Shown piece after piece: positions 35,930-47,530 of a stretch of 64,000 bases of DNA. The notes under the pieces are model-generated. The model ran no database searches. It worked only from the letters and a program-made list of their open reading frames with translations, and was not told the DNA's origin. Where the stretch lies: contig JAMXBD010003424.1 in assembly GCA_024138025.1 (NCBI GenBank), forward strand, positions 56,603 through 120,602, in the 5' to 3' direction. Made by a program: the position numbers and the translations under genes. The DNA comes from Combretum micranthum (taxonomy: Eukaryota > Streptophyta > Magnoliopsida > Myrtales > Combretaceae). Each line of letters starts with the position of its first letter. Positions within the stretch are counted from its first letter, which is position 1.

Positions 35930-36810
35930 TTCCTCTTCATGTTGTTTAGTTATAATTTTTGCATCTTCATGTTGTCGTGTCTTGCAAATCTTCTCCATAT
36001 GCCCAATCTGTCCACATTTTCTGTACCTGACATTAGGCCTCCACCAACATTTTCTTTGTGAGTAATTTGTTTTTTTTGCAATGTGGGCAAGGTGGATATG
36101 ACTCTTTAATGTTGTTGTTGTCAGTCTTGTTGTACTTCTTGTATTTATCTCCTCCTGAATTTTTTATCTTTGCAAGAAGAGCACCTTCTATGGTGCCTTC
36201 CTCTTATCATTCTCCTTTGCTCTTGGGCCTGCAAAGCATTAACTAACTTTACCAAGGATATGCTTGACAAATCTTTAGACTCTTCCAAAGAAGAAATTTT
36301 GGACTCATATTTCTTAGGCAAAGTGACAAGAATTTTTTGGACAATTTTCTCATCAGAAAATTCCTTACCTAGTAGCCTCACTTTGTTAGCAATGCCCACC
36401 AGCTTGTCAGAGTAGTCTTTAATCGTTTCTGACTCTTTCATCTTAATCATCTCGAACTCTCTAATCAAGTTGAGCACTTGCGTATTCTTAGTTCTTTCAT
36501 TGCCCTGGTACTCCTTCTTGAGGTAGTCCCATATGTCTTTGGCTGATTTTAGGTTCATGATCCTGGTAAATATGGTGCTTGAAACGGCAGAGAAAAGACA
36601 TGCTTTAGCCTTTGACTTCCTTGTCTTCTCCTTATGTTGCTTCATTTTTGCTACCGTTGAATTTGCTGGTAATGGTGGAACGTCATAATCTTCTTCCATT
36701 GCCTCCAAAAGATCCAATGCATCGAGATAGACTGTCATCCTAACAGCCCGTGCTTGATAAAAAATAGGTGGAACTATATGATTGAAAGATGATTGTGTAT
36801 CAGCTTCCAT
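35930..36810 (-). pseudogene. copia-type gag of the TR-GAG element (UBN2/DUF4219 family)
   Basis: ATG at 36810 opens a 221-codon frame to 36145. Residues 10-60 match the N-terminal gag segment (VPPIFYQARAVRMTVYLDAL). Residues 70-200 match the copia gag core (ACLFSAVSSTIFTRIMNLKS, AKDIWDYLKKEYQGNERTKN, LVGIANKVRLLGKEFSDEKI). After residue ~205 the frame shifts and a stop follows. The continuation in other frames encodes Cys-rich knuckles: PPCPHCKK near 36090 and, near 36010, RYRKCGQIGHMEKICK, where a Tyr stands where the first Cys of the knuckle is expected. The core gag frame is the longest intact one in the window. Gag packages element RNA in cytoplasmic particles; this copy lacks a proper nucleocapsid end and is probably inactive. 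Confidence 0.85.
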
Positions 36811-36859
36811 TAAGATAGTGTGTTTTTATCACTCAATCTTACATGTCCTTAAGATGAGT

Positions 36860-36871
36860 GCTATAATACCA
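36860..36871 (-). other. primer-binding site of the TR-GAG element
   Basis: On the minus strand TGGTATTATAGC abuts the 5' LTR; it differs at two positions from the TGGTATCAGAGC consensus. Confidence 0.75.
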
Positions 36872-37115
36872 TATTGTTTTTTATGATATATAAAAAGAAA
36901 ATACATAGTTGAATAAAAAGAAGAGCATATGATTTTTTTGGAGAATACTCATTCATTCACATCAATGCTCTATATATAGAGCTGATACATAACAATAAGA
37001 TAACAATAAAATAAAAAATCCACAAATATCTAGGCACATCCTAGCTGACTCCTAAAGATAAGTCTGAAAACAAAAGTTCCTAAAGACTTGGTCTAATAAC
37101 AAATTATTCAATTGC
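36872..37115 (-). repeat. 5' LTR of the TR-GAG element, main part
   Basis: It matches 35620-35865 and is cut at 37115 by the solo Tekay LTR. The remaining bases resume at 41308-41335 after the duplicated ATTGC. Confidence 0.85.
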
Positions 37116-40100
37116 TGTCACGCCCCAATAGTACCCTAGTAGTAATATATATATTATGATATAGCCTGATAATCTAGACGATATCAAATACACATATTCA
37201 TACTAGAACTACTTTGGAAGGTGACGTACATTTAACAAAACAGGATCTTTTTGGTTACGTGGTAAGAAACGATGAAAGTAAATAAAATCATAATACCAAA
37301 ATTAAGTACTACAGTCTGAATAATAACTATTACAAACCATAAAACTATCTAAGTTCTCAAATAATAAAAATTGATGCACTAACATCAATTAAAACATATA
37401 AATAAAGAAACTATTTTTCCCTGTTTCCAAAACTCTTCCAGCTTTAGAATCATACCGGCTCTAAGCTCCTAGAAGCCACCAACCAAGGCTTAAGTGTCAT
37501 CCTGTAAGGACTGTAGGAGTGTGAGCATAACCACGGGCTCAGTGAATAACCAGACTTATCACAACAAACAAGTTATTATCAATCATATGTAATGCATCAA
37601 TCAAGCACATGAACAATTACAAGCTTGGACAAACTGGAATCCAAACAGGATGGAGATTTACGCCCTCTCATCGGGGTTGAAGGAACCAATCCCTGAATCA
37701 CCTACCCAGGAGAAACTAAGCACACAGGAAATCCACAATTCTTACAATTATTATCTCTTTATGTTAATGATATTTTAAACACCCATTTCCTGTTTTGCGC
37801 CTTAGAAACTCCACTAAGTGTTAGACATTTCACAACGATACCATGGGCGGCGCCCTTCGTTACCAGTTAGTTCCCATGGAACCGACAAAACAAAGGTAAA
37901 CTTGCATAGAACTAATAGCCTCTGCCTAGAAAAACCAAGTATTACCAGAGAACCGAAATTCTAACGCGTAGTAGGCATTCGTAAAAACATAATGCAGTAT
38001 ATGCAAATCATGCTATGCATGCACCAAGTTACTTATGAGTTCGATAATTTTTAGTCAGATTATAAGTGATCAACTTCATTCAAAACACTCAACATGCTTT
38101 ACATACAGTAATTTCACAAACCATTCATTATCACTTTTGATTAGTAGTTTATCAAACAAGTAATTTCAAACAACAAGCAAGTCCCATAATCCCATACACA
38201 CGAGAGTTCATTATTTATCTTTGTATTTTAATGCAACTAAACTACAATCACAAACAATGTAACAAGTCTAAGTTACTCACCTGCTCATACTGATCAATCG
38301 TAGTAATCAACCGGGAAATCCTCGACAGTATTGAAATTCCTATTAAATAAAGTACTTGTCAATAATATCTATAAATAGAAATTAAATTCCTATGAGTGAC
38401 TAAGTGTCCTAGATCGGTATTTGGTATTATTCCTATGGTTTATAGCGATTTCTTAAAGTAAATAAATTTTTATTGTTTAATTCTTCCAAGTTTCTTTTGA
38501 GTATATATATATTATGGAGGATTTTATTTAACTTCCATTTACATCTTAAATTCGTTATAATTGTAGAAGTCTTGGCATGTATAATTTCTATAAATTGTTC
38601 ATAACACTTTTCTTGTACTAAAGGACTTCTAATCATGCTTGTAAAGTTTGTTTTATCAAGCTTTATGTTCATAAGGTCTTAGAAGCTTTAAACATGCATT
38701 TAGACTAGATTTGATGAAGTTTGAGTCTTGTTTTGTTCACTTCATCCTTAAATCCGAATTTACTATTACCACAATTATAAGACTTCTAAGTTGTTGTTTT
38801 TCTCTTCCAACAATATCTATGCATTCTCAACACATCAACATCTATCCTCTTGAATTCATCAATAGATTTACAACCTTTATCAACCACAAAACTTTCTTCA
38901 AAAGCTCAATAATTCATCCTAAGGTCTATTCATAAATTTAACAAGGATAGGTTGTAGTTTGGAGCTTACCTTGGATTGGAATGGAAGGAGGTTGTTCAAC
39001 TTCCTCTTAAAGCAAAATTAAACCTAATCAAAGATTAGAGGATGAGTTTCTAACTAAGCACATTAACTATAATACAAGTTCACTAATGTAATCAAATTTT
39101 CTCACCTTGACAAGCTAAACTCCTCCTCTTGAACCCTAGGATGACTTAGGATTTTTGATTCGGTTTTGGTGGTTATTGATGAGCTTAGTGTGTGTATATA
39201 AGGTATGGAAGTAGGCTAGGGTTTATGGTTGTTCACACAATGTTCTAAGCTTCTATGTTGAGGTGGAAATGGAAAAAGGAAATGAAAAAGTGCTGGACGC
39301 ACTTGGGTTTGCAGCTGGAATTTGAGAGTGTTTTTGTGGGGTTTATGAGCTCAAAGTATGTCTAACTTAGGCTTATATACTTATACTAGGATTAGACTAA
39401 GTTTTAGAGTCTTTGGAATTGGTTTTGGACTTGAAAAATGTCCACAAATGCAGCTGGATTTTCTACACGAATTTGCAAAGTTGGATGCAAAATTTGACTT
39501 GTTTTTGACAAATTCTTGTGGCTAGCTTGAGGGTCTTAATTATCTTTGTTTGGTAGCTAATTAATGCTATTTATGTGTGTAAAAATAAGAGATCAACTAG
39601 TGTAAAAATCGGGTCAAAAATTTGTTGAAGTTTGAAGTGTGAAAACTGAAATTTCTGGAACAATTTTCACCTTGATTTTTGGACGAATTTGGATCGATTT
39701 TCTATTAATTTTTGGTGTATGAAGTGTCCATTTGAAGGCTTCTTATTGGTGTTTAATTGGTCAAAATATCAGCTCATTTAATCCTAGAATGTTGCAAAAA
39801 TCGGAGTTGGATTTGGAGAATGTGCTGCTGTTTGTTGAATTTTCCTCTGCTGCAGCTGTCAAGATCCGAATTTGGCATGGATATTTGGAGTGGTTGTGGT
39901 TGTTTTTGTGTGCTGAAATTCTCCTCATTTATTGTTGATTACATGTGGAGTGTTTTGGTTGGCTTTTGGGTCAATTTTGTTTGAATTTAGAGGCTCAATT
40001 ATCGGATCAAACTTGGTCAGCAAAAATCGGGTCTCTGCAGTAGGGGATGTTTTTGGACTGCTGCATCACGATTTTCCATCCGATTTTGGAGCTGTAATCC

Positions 40101-41307
40101 TCTCCCAATTGGTTTGTAATTATTGTAAATTAATTGTGGGGTAAAGGTGTAGCTTTTAGATTGGTTTGGGTGTCCTTTTTCGGGTTGAAATCTATTCTAA
40201 AAATCAGATCAAGTTAGGCCAAAAGTCAGCTGGTTGCACTGCCCTGTTTTCCTCCAGCTGCTCTGTTTTTCCAGGTGCTTGTTCTAGGTGCTTGTGCGTG
40301 CGTGTGTGTGTGTAGCTGCTGGTGTGAACTGCAGCTGTTGTTCGGTTGCTGCTGTTGCTTGTTGCTGAAGCTGCTGCTTGTTGCTGAAGCTGCTGCTTGT
40401 TGCTGAAGCTGCTGCTGTGCGTGTTGCTGAAGCTGCTGCTGTCCACTGCTGTTCAGTTGCTGCTGCTGCTTGTTGCTGAAGCTGCTGCTGTGGGTGTTGC
40501 TGAAGCTGCTGCTGTCCACTGCTGTTCAGTTGCTGCTGCTGCTTGTTGCTGAAGCTGCTGCTGTGGGTGTTGCTGAAGCTGCTGCTATCCACGGCTGTTC
40601 ACGTTCCAGCCTTCATTCAAGCAGCGGTTGAGAGAAATTCGATTTTCTCTCTCTTTTTTTTTATTATATATAATAGTTATTAGCCAAAAAATATTTTTAC
40701 TAAGAAAATAAATTATTTGCGTATCTATTCCCGTTATTTATACGTTTTATCGAAGTAAATTTACCTAAGTTACTACAACATTATATTATTTGTATTTTCA
40801 AATTTTTAGTTAACACTTAACATAATTAATTATTTTTAATATGATATATATATTTTTTTAACTTACGTGGTTAAATTTTCAAGTTCGATGAATTAAATTA
40901 GGAACCAAGTCCTAATAAATTTAGAACTCTCTAACAATTATAACAGCGGGTTCGAAATTTTCTTTTTAGTTCTAAGTTGATACTTATTGTTCAGTATTAG
41001 TGTTTGTTTGTATTTATAATCTATTGTTTTATACCGATAAGCTCTATAAATTAACTGTATCTTATCGATTTCGAAATTTTAAAAATTATTTCTAGTTATA
41101 TCTTGAATTATCGGTTCAAGATATGAAATCTCGTTTTTGGTATCTATTAAGGTCGAGAAAATTTTTTATTCGGGTTTTTCAACTAGGAATGAGTTTATCA
41201 CAACTCATTAGTCTTTCTAGGATTTCTATCGGTTTCTAAATTCACTATCTAATTTTCGTTTTCTATTCTACTACTGTATACTACTGTGAAAATTTCCGGG
41301 GTTTACA
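37116..41307 (-). mobile_element. solo LTR, Tekay-type gypsy, 4.2 kb
   Basis: On the minus strand it starts TGTAAACCCCGG and ends TGGGGCGTGACA, classic Tekay ends, with the duplication ATTGC at 37111-37115 and 41308-41312. The uninterrupted target is visible in the sister LTR at about 35855-35870, which confirms both edges. There is no internal region. The block at 37520-38330 matches 20080-20900 and 55500-56340. Small frames inside (for example 38433-38672, 39732-40144) are not genes. Confidence 0.9.
40340..40600. repeat. GCT-rich minisatellite with a 73-bp unit
   Basis: The block gttgctgaagctgctgct recurs throughout. A larger unit starting GTCCACTGCTGTTCAG repeats at 40441 and 40514, 73 bp apart, and a third, altered start lies near 40587. 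On the minus strand each unit starts a frame beginning MDSSSFSNTHSSSFSNKQQQ (starts at 40446, 40519 and 40592), each in a different frame because 73 is not a multiple of three. This is repeat-encoded low-complexity sequence, not a gene. Confidence 0.85.
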
Positions 41308-41703
41308 ATTGCAATTTTAAGGCATATCACCAACAATAATAAGCTTCAAAGCAGCTGAAAAATATGCATCAATTTCAACTGTCTAGACTTCTCTATTGCA
41401 ATTCACTAGATGGGAGATGATCAGTATATTTAATATATGAAACTACAATTTTACATAAACAAGCAGTTCGTCGTTGGACTAGGAAACAGTGTTTTGACCT
41501 CATTGTCATCTTTAAGCAACTTTTTACACCATCAATGACAACCGATAATAGTATCAGAAAAGCATCCATTTATTGTTGTTAATTAACAACACAACAGGCA
41601 ATTATATAATTTAATAAACTACAAAATCACATTGTCACCCCCATCACCATTATCAAAGAGCTCTCTTGAATCGATTATAACAAAGAATAAACCTACCTTG
41701 AAC

Positions 41704-42135
41704 ATGGAAATCTGCAATTCATGCGAGTCAACTTCTAAGATTTGTACTGTTAAGCTTATTCGCCCGAATGGGAAACTCTAGGAGTTCAGATATCTAGATA
41801 AGCCATCTATTGCACTAGAGAGGAACCCTGCGTGTTTCATGCGCAATTATGATGATATAGGCCTCGATAACTTTTTGTCAGCTATTAAGGATGACGAAGA
41901 TCTTATGCTGTGGTATATTCATTTTGTGCTGCCAATGAGGTCGTTAGGCAGCAGGCTTCAGCCTAAGGTAATGGTTTCTTTGGATTTGAAAGCAAGTTTG
42001 GCTCTTAAGATGAGCCGAAGGGTTGGGTCATGTTATAGATGCTGCTGGGGAATAGTTGATCCCTTACTACTTACAAGTAAAAGAGATCAAGAAAGATGGG
42101 GTATTCGGGATTGCAGGAGAGATGATGAACTCTAG
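41704..42135 (+). pseudogene. PADRE (DUF4228) family pseudogene
   Basis: ATG at 41704 opens MEICNSCESTSKICTVKLIR, the typical start of plant PADRE/DUF4228 proteins (short N-terminus with two Cys, then a beta-rich segment). A TAG at 41779-41781, probably from CAG, stops it after 25 codons. The frame then continues unbroken: EFRYLDKPSIALERNPACFM, DNFLSAIKDDEDLMLWYIHF, LPMRSLGSRLQPKVMVSLDL, ending at 42135. Total length would be about 143 codons, near the usual size for the short members. These plant-specific proteins respond to stress and pathogens and their biochemical role is unsettled. This is the only host-type gene I recognise in the window. It could be a recent pseudogene, or expressed if the stop is a sequencing error. 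Confidence 0.75.
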
Positions 42136-44180
42136 AAGGAGCAGAGACATGAGAAGAGACAGCGCTAGGTGTCGTCAAGTTTGTCAGAGGCAGACCTTTT
42201 CCACATATTGAGCATCATCCTGGAAGAGTAAAGGATGCTATTGCTCATTTCATTCCATTCCAAAAGTCTCCAATGTAGTAATAGAAAAGGATGCTATTCT
42301 TTTTCTACATATTGCCCGTGAAGTTTCCAAGAAGATATATCCTTTAATTCTCTATTTTGCTATTAAACTCACTGAAGTATGGCACATTGGCTTTTAAGCT
42401 GAAGCAAGGTATAATTTATTCGTATTCTTAGTAATTTTTTCAAAGAATGCTTTTTAAACTGCCAAAGAAATAGGTGCATGATTCTTAGAAGGGTAAAGGA
42501 TAGAGTTGCTCAAGTCGTTCTGTTCTAGGAGTTTCCAATGTCCAAAGGCATACCTTTGCTGATTCAATTTCTTAAATATGAAGTTTCTTAGAAAGAAATT
42601 GATCCTAAACTGCGTCCTTTATTTTGCGGTACATGATTTGCTAGACATATCTCTTTATTCTCTGTAATAGCTTTTAAAACTCTGGAAGCAAGGTATAACA
42701 CATAACTGTTTAGACAAATACAACTGAAGTAAGGTATATTCATGCTCACCAAAAAAAAGGAAAAAAAAAAAAAGGGACTCACATAGTGAGCAATTTGAAC
42801 TGCAAAAAGCAAAAAGGTTCATGATTCTTAAGATATGAAGACTGTTCAATAATCTTTAACTAAATAAACTTGTGGCGACATGTTTAAAGCGAAAAGAAAA
42901 ATGCGCGTGATTAAACCGTGACATATAAGCCACACCCAGGGAGGGGGAAAGAAATAAAGATAGAAAAGATTCCTCCTGACTAAACGATTATGTTAATCTA
43001 GAAAGTGAATATTAGCCATACCACAGAAACTTTTGCAATTGTAAATGAGGAATTGCCGGTCATCTCCATAACTATGTTACTGTGCTATGTTAATATAAAG
43101 ATGTGACAGATTTACGTGCAAGCAATGCACAAAATGAAGGTGAGCATACATTAGGATGAACTAGAATTATGTCGACAATGTGAAAAATGAGAACCAATCT
43201 ACCAAGTTTGGTGATAAAACCGTGTTATTGCTTTTCTGTCTGATTCTACCTATGTTTGTGTTCATATTTTATTTCTTTTTCTAATTCCGAATTGTCATTA
43301 GCAATCAGTGCATGGATTGTCTGGCTAAAAGTGTGCCTGTTCAGAGTAAACTGAAGTAAGGGATGGTTTTAGCATTGAACTCTTGAAGTTCGGTATCTAG
43401 TTAAATATACCAGCAAAAGTGAAGGTGTAACTTATGCTTACACTCAAACAGAGATGATCTATAGGAAGCCTTGTTAAATGCAAAAATGTAAAAGGACTAT
43501 AATTCTCAGTAGACGAGGATCCGCCAATCATCTTTAACTAAATCAGTATATTATGACAGGTTCTACGAAATAAGCTTTTCGTGTTCTTATATTCTTTTTT
43601 AATAGGGGAGTACAAGTCGAATCACTTAGCTGATATTTTTGGCTAAGCATATCCTCTTTTAGCTTTAAGCCTTGAACTAGTGGAAGAAACTAGGCCCCTT
43701 TATTTGGAAATCCTACACAGGTCAAAAGATTTCTAAATATTTCGTAATATGTCATAAGAGTTGTATGAAATATATAATTGCACATGAGGATATGTTGCAA
43801 ATAAACTATGATCTATAAACATATTATTATATCCTAACTATACAATGCATTAAATTGAAAGAAAAATGTTACGTGTTCGATTTAGAGATTAATGGGAAAC
43901 TTGAACTAAAAGTTTCACCTTTACCTTAAAATATTGCTGTCAAGGTGGCCTGACAAGATCATAAATTAATAAAATTATAGGATAATGTTAGTTTAAGGAG
44001 GAGGCCAATTGTAATTATAAATACTTAAGCTCGCTTGTCTTGTGAGAATGTGATCTACATAAAATCTTTACCAAATATAATATTAAAGGAAATGTTTAAA
44101 GAAAACAATTATGTTGAACTTCGCCGGCGGTCCTATTGATAACTCAAAATTCAGTAAGAAAGTTTTCTGTATATCTTAGC
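42136..44180. other. non-coding flank of the PADRE pseudogene with an internal duplication
   Basis: No complete gene. A stretch at 42222-42420 is repeated with divergence at 42490-42710. Both contain aaaggat[a/g].., t[c/t]tccaatgt, gaagtttc and gaagcaaggtataa. Both give similar broken peptides (GRVKDAIAHFIPFQKSPM and RRVKDRVAQVVLF) and thus look like decayed exons of unknown origin. A-rich runs lie near 42750-42775. Confidence 0.45.
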
Positions 44181-44249
44181 AATGATGGCAGATCTCACTG
44201 CAGGTTCTCAAAACAAACAAAAATGGATGCCATTTAGGTATTTCTCACT

Positions 44250-44990
44250 AAATGCCATTTTTGTTGGAACCGAAACTAGAACCATCTCCTACAGTTGGTA
44301 TGGTTTTATAGAACTAGCGGTTTCCAGTTTCAGTTTTGGAATTATAGAACCATTTTTTTTAAAGTAAAAAAATGAATTTTATATTTTAATAAAATAAATT
44401 TTAAACTCAAAATAATGATTTATTAGATCTAAAAGTATTAAATTATTTAGCCAAAAATTTAAAAAATTTATTTATAATGTGCATTTATTTGTATACAAGC
44501 ATAACTAATATCAATTATAGTTAGCAATATGATATTACAAAATATTCTAGATGATAGTAAGAAAATTACAATATAAAAAATAGTCTAATGTTATTAAAGA
44601 ATGAATTTTACTTTTATGAGAAGTTTATATAAACTAAATTTTATATAATTTTAAGTTATGTTTATTTGTATTATTGATAATAAAACAATAAATATTATAA
44701 ATAGGTAATAAATTTTACTATTTATTTGAAATAGTATAAACATTAAAATTATATATTTAATATAATTTTTAAAATTTTTTATCTAATTATTTTCTTTTTT
44801 TTTTTTTTTAGTGGAACCAATTGATACCACCGATTCCATAAGGTTTTAGGCTATAGAACCGCCTAGACCAAAAAATCAACGGTCCCTTAGTTGGTTCTGG
44901 AACTAGCCAACCAGTTTAGTTCCAATTCTAGAACCACCGGTAATAGTTCCGGTTCGGTTCCCATTTGGAAACGAACCGTATCTATGTCTA
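44250..44990. mobile_element. ggttcggttcc-type non-autonomous DNA element (hAT-like)
   Basis: The two flanks carry related inverted words. GTTGGAACCGAAACTAGAACC is at 44259 and GGTTCGGTTCCCATTTGG with AACGAACCG at 44953-44978, with several copies of gaaccg/ggttc near both ends and a very AT-rich middle. This layout is common in plant hAT-like MITEs. The precise ends and the 8-bp duplication were not found. Confidence 0.4.
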
Positions 44991-45179
44991 CATGAACCTA
45001 CTAAATATAGTAACAACAATAGCAAAATGCCTAAATCTCTTATGGTACTTGATAATGACACATTATACTCATATTTTATTATGCAATTTATGATTAAATT
45101 TTATTAATTTTATAGAAATTATAAGAAAATGGTACTTAACTATGCTTATTGTGATATTTTAGATCTTTGAGGACTTAGA

Positions 45180-46510
45180 GTGTAATTATAAGAAAAATGG
45201 AGGAGTTTATGTAAAGGAAGGAATTCAACAAATTTTGGAATGAAGGTCGCCAGCCTTGGGCTAGCTTTGAACCTACACAAACACCTACATCGCTGGCCTT
45301 GAGCCGACCTTGCATTTACACCGCCAGCCTTGAGTTAGCCTACAACTGTTGGATGGGTCTTTGTTTGTCTTGTAAATTGAATGGTCTTCTTTGTTTGTCT
45401 TATAAATGTGTATTGTGTTGACAATTAGGATATCTTATCTTTTTCCTATTTTTAGAACTTAGAATAGTCATTGGAGAGACAATTTTTTTGGTTTTAAACT
45501 GTGCAGTAAATTTTGGAATCATTTTAGAAAAGTGGAGATTATTACTCTTAAACTTTTGGTGGAGTCTTGCAACTTAGGGCTTTCATACCATTGTTTTATT
45601 GAATTGGTGACATTTAACTATTAATCTTTTATGCAATTCAATAATTTGATTTTATTGCTAAATATGAATCTTATTACAATGACTTCTCTGAATTTTATTT
45701 ATGCTATCAATTCCATGATGTTCTAAACTTTCTTTGTGAGAATATGATGAAACCCTAGAATAACTAAAATGATGATTGTAGTTATGTTATAAAATTTATA
45801 GACATGTGGAAAATCATATTGTCATTCCTATAATATAAATCATTGTTCTTGATTGAATTAGGTTTCTATAAACTTTAATGACTTGAAAGGGAATTTTGAG
45901 TTTAATAGGAATTCTTGATTAAGATGGAATGATATATGCGGAAATGGCATTGTTTGATCTTATTAGAAATTGTCCTAGGGATTAATGCAATGTTTCTAGT
46001 TAATTTCTCACTAAGGAATTAGGAGGGATTATTTAGGGCATTAGCCAACCATAGAACTAGAAGGCTCATGGTTGCAGATTAATGTCCACTATTAATTTGT
46101 CTAGCGAAAGCTAATTGATTAATTTGTGGTTTTGAGACTTAAAACTTGGAAAAGAATTAAAGGCTTTGACAATTTTATATGAATATCTACATATCTAAGA
46201 GTTATTATAACATTATGGCGATCTAATTAGTGAAACTAAGGTAGATTCTGTTCTTCCCACTCTCAATTGATATATTTTTCTTATAATCAATCTCTCTATG
46301 CTCTTTGTGACAATCTAGGTTAATTTGTTGTTAATTAGTTAATTCTCTCAATTCGATTGCCTGAATAATAATAGAATCTACTATAGGTTTAGTACTTAAG
46401 TAATTCTTAAGGGATCGACACTCTACTCATTACTATATTACTTGATTTGACCTAGTATACTTGCTGGTAGAATTCACACTCATTTTTATCTATATATTTG
46501 TAGCGGATCA
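45180..46510 (+). repeat. LTR-like remnant, gypsy-type
   Basis: The stretch gccagccttgggctag, gctggccttgagccgacctt, gccagccttgagttagcct at 45250-45330 is a small degenerate tandem repeat. Near 46410 the phrase AAGGGATCGACACTCTACTC followed by TATACTTGCTGGTAGAATTC resembles the end of long plant LTRs just before the internal region. No partner LTR or coding region is present. Confidence 0.35.
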
Positions 46511-46527
46511 ATACTTTAAAAGATCAT

Positions 46528-46794
46528 TGTTAAAGTTAGCACCACAACCATCTGATTTAAAAGCTTAAACTTGTAGATATGGTGTGACTTACTATATTTA
46601 TTCTATAATACTTCCCCTCACTTGTGGGCTAGGACTTTGGACAACTTAATTTTTTAATGGGATTTTAACGAGTGCACAAGAATTCGAACTCTTGACCTTC
46701 TATTCTAATACCATGTTAAAGTTGGCACCAATCATCCGATCTAAAAGCTTAAGCTTGTAAATATAGTGTGAGCTATTATATTTATTCTTAATGA
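46528..46794 (-). mobile_element. TRIM (miniature LTR retrotransposon), about 265 bp
   Basis: Two direct repeats of about 83 bp (46528-46610 and 46714-46794) start TGTTAAAGTT[A/G]GCACCA and share aaaagcttaa[a/g]cttgta. Between them lie only about 100 bp. On the minus strand ATGGTATTAGAATAG abuts the right repeat as a primer site, and CCACAAGTGAGGGGAAG abuts the left repeat as a purine tract. This is the full minimal layout of a TRIM, with no coding capacity. The flanks GATCA and GATCC may be a slightly changed target duplication. Confidence 0.75.
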
Positions 46795-47530
46795 TCCTTA
46801 AAAATATTATGATTAGAGAATGAGCGCGTCTTATGGTCACACTAAATTTAAAAGTTTGAAATATGTAACCTAACTTAAATTTTTTTTCTTTTAATCTTGT
46901 TTATGGAAAAGCAAATTTAAAGTACAAAGTAATTTGACCAAAAAAAAAACAATGTAATCTAATATCACCAGGAAAAGACATTCAAAGATTTACTTTTGAA
47001 TATGAACCCTTCTACACCTTCGACCTAAACACTTTCAAAACCTAATCCCTCTAAAACCTGTAAGTCCAATTGACTTATGCCTTTTAGCTTGAGTCAACTA
47101 TGTGAAAGTGTCCATCATAGACTCCTGGCCTATCTTTTTTGGCAACACCTCTATAATAGACTCTTGGCCTATCTAATTTTAACAACACCTCCAATTGAGG
47201 TTGTGCCACAAAATAGAAAGACCGTAAGTGGGATTGCTGTTGTCCCTCAAATCCTGTTTGGCACACCCACAATAAAAAGTGTTGCCAAAGATAGTGATCT
47301 AGGACCACTTGTCTTTTTTCTATTTTACACACTACATCTTCCAATACATAGATTATTCCTCTTAGTTCCAAAGAAGTTATCTCAATGACCCCTACCTTGT
47401 TGAGAAACCTTGAGTCCTTTTGAAGTCAAACCTACCTCTAAATCCATGTACTCATCTTTCCAATTCTAAATTTTCTAGTAGATTGATTTTCTAGAACAAA
47501 CTTTTGGGTGTAGCTCATCTGACTAAGTCA
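46795..47530. repeat. spacer with short tandem and subterminal-like repeats
   Basis: At 47110-47200 the phrase atagactc[c/t]tggcctatct occurs twice 43 bp apart, each followed by aacaacacct or ggcaacacct. GTTGCCAAAGATAGTGATCT occurs at 47280. Inverted ggcaacac/gtgttgcc words of this kind occur in CACTA subterminal regions, but no CACTA end was found. Overlapping long frames on both strands (47077-47388) are not conserved. Confidence 0.35.

Larger units (their letters stand above)
35620..41335 (-). mobile_element. TR-GAG: gag-only copia-type LTR element, interrupted
   Basis: Both ends are set by the duplication ATAAT (35615-35619 and 41336-41340) and by LTRs starting T[G/A]TTGTTTTTT and ending CACCAACA. 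The right LTR carries a complete 4.2-kb Tekay-type solo LTR. Without that insert the element is about 1.5 kb: LTR, primer site, gag, purine tract, LTR. The interior between LTRs is only about 990 bp and holds a copia gag and nothing else. That is the structure called TR-GAG, a non-autonomous element encoding only gag. It reads on the minus strand. Protease, integrase and reverse transcriptase would have to come from a related element. Confidence 0.85.

Noticed and set aside
40204..40592. Three Ser/Gln-rich frames on the minus strand that look like a polyglutamine protein
   Set aside because: They restate one 73-bp repeat in three frames inside a solo LTR and have no flanking gene structure.
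47077..47388. 103-codon plus-strand and 95-codon minus-strand frames
   Set aside because: They fully overlap, contain short tandem repeats and match no family that I recognise.
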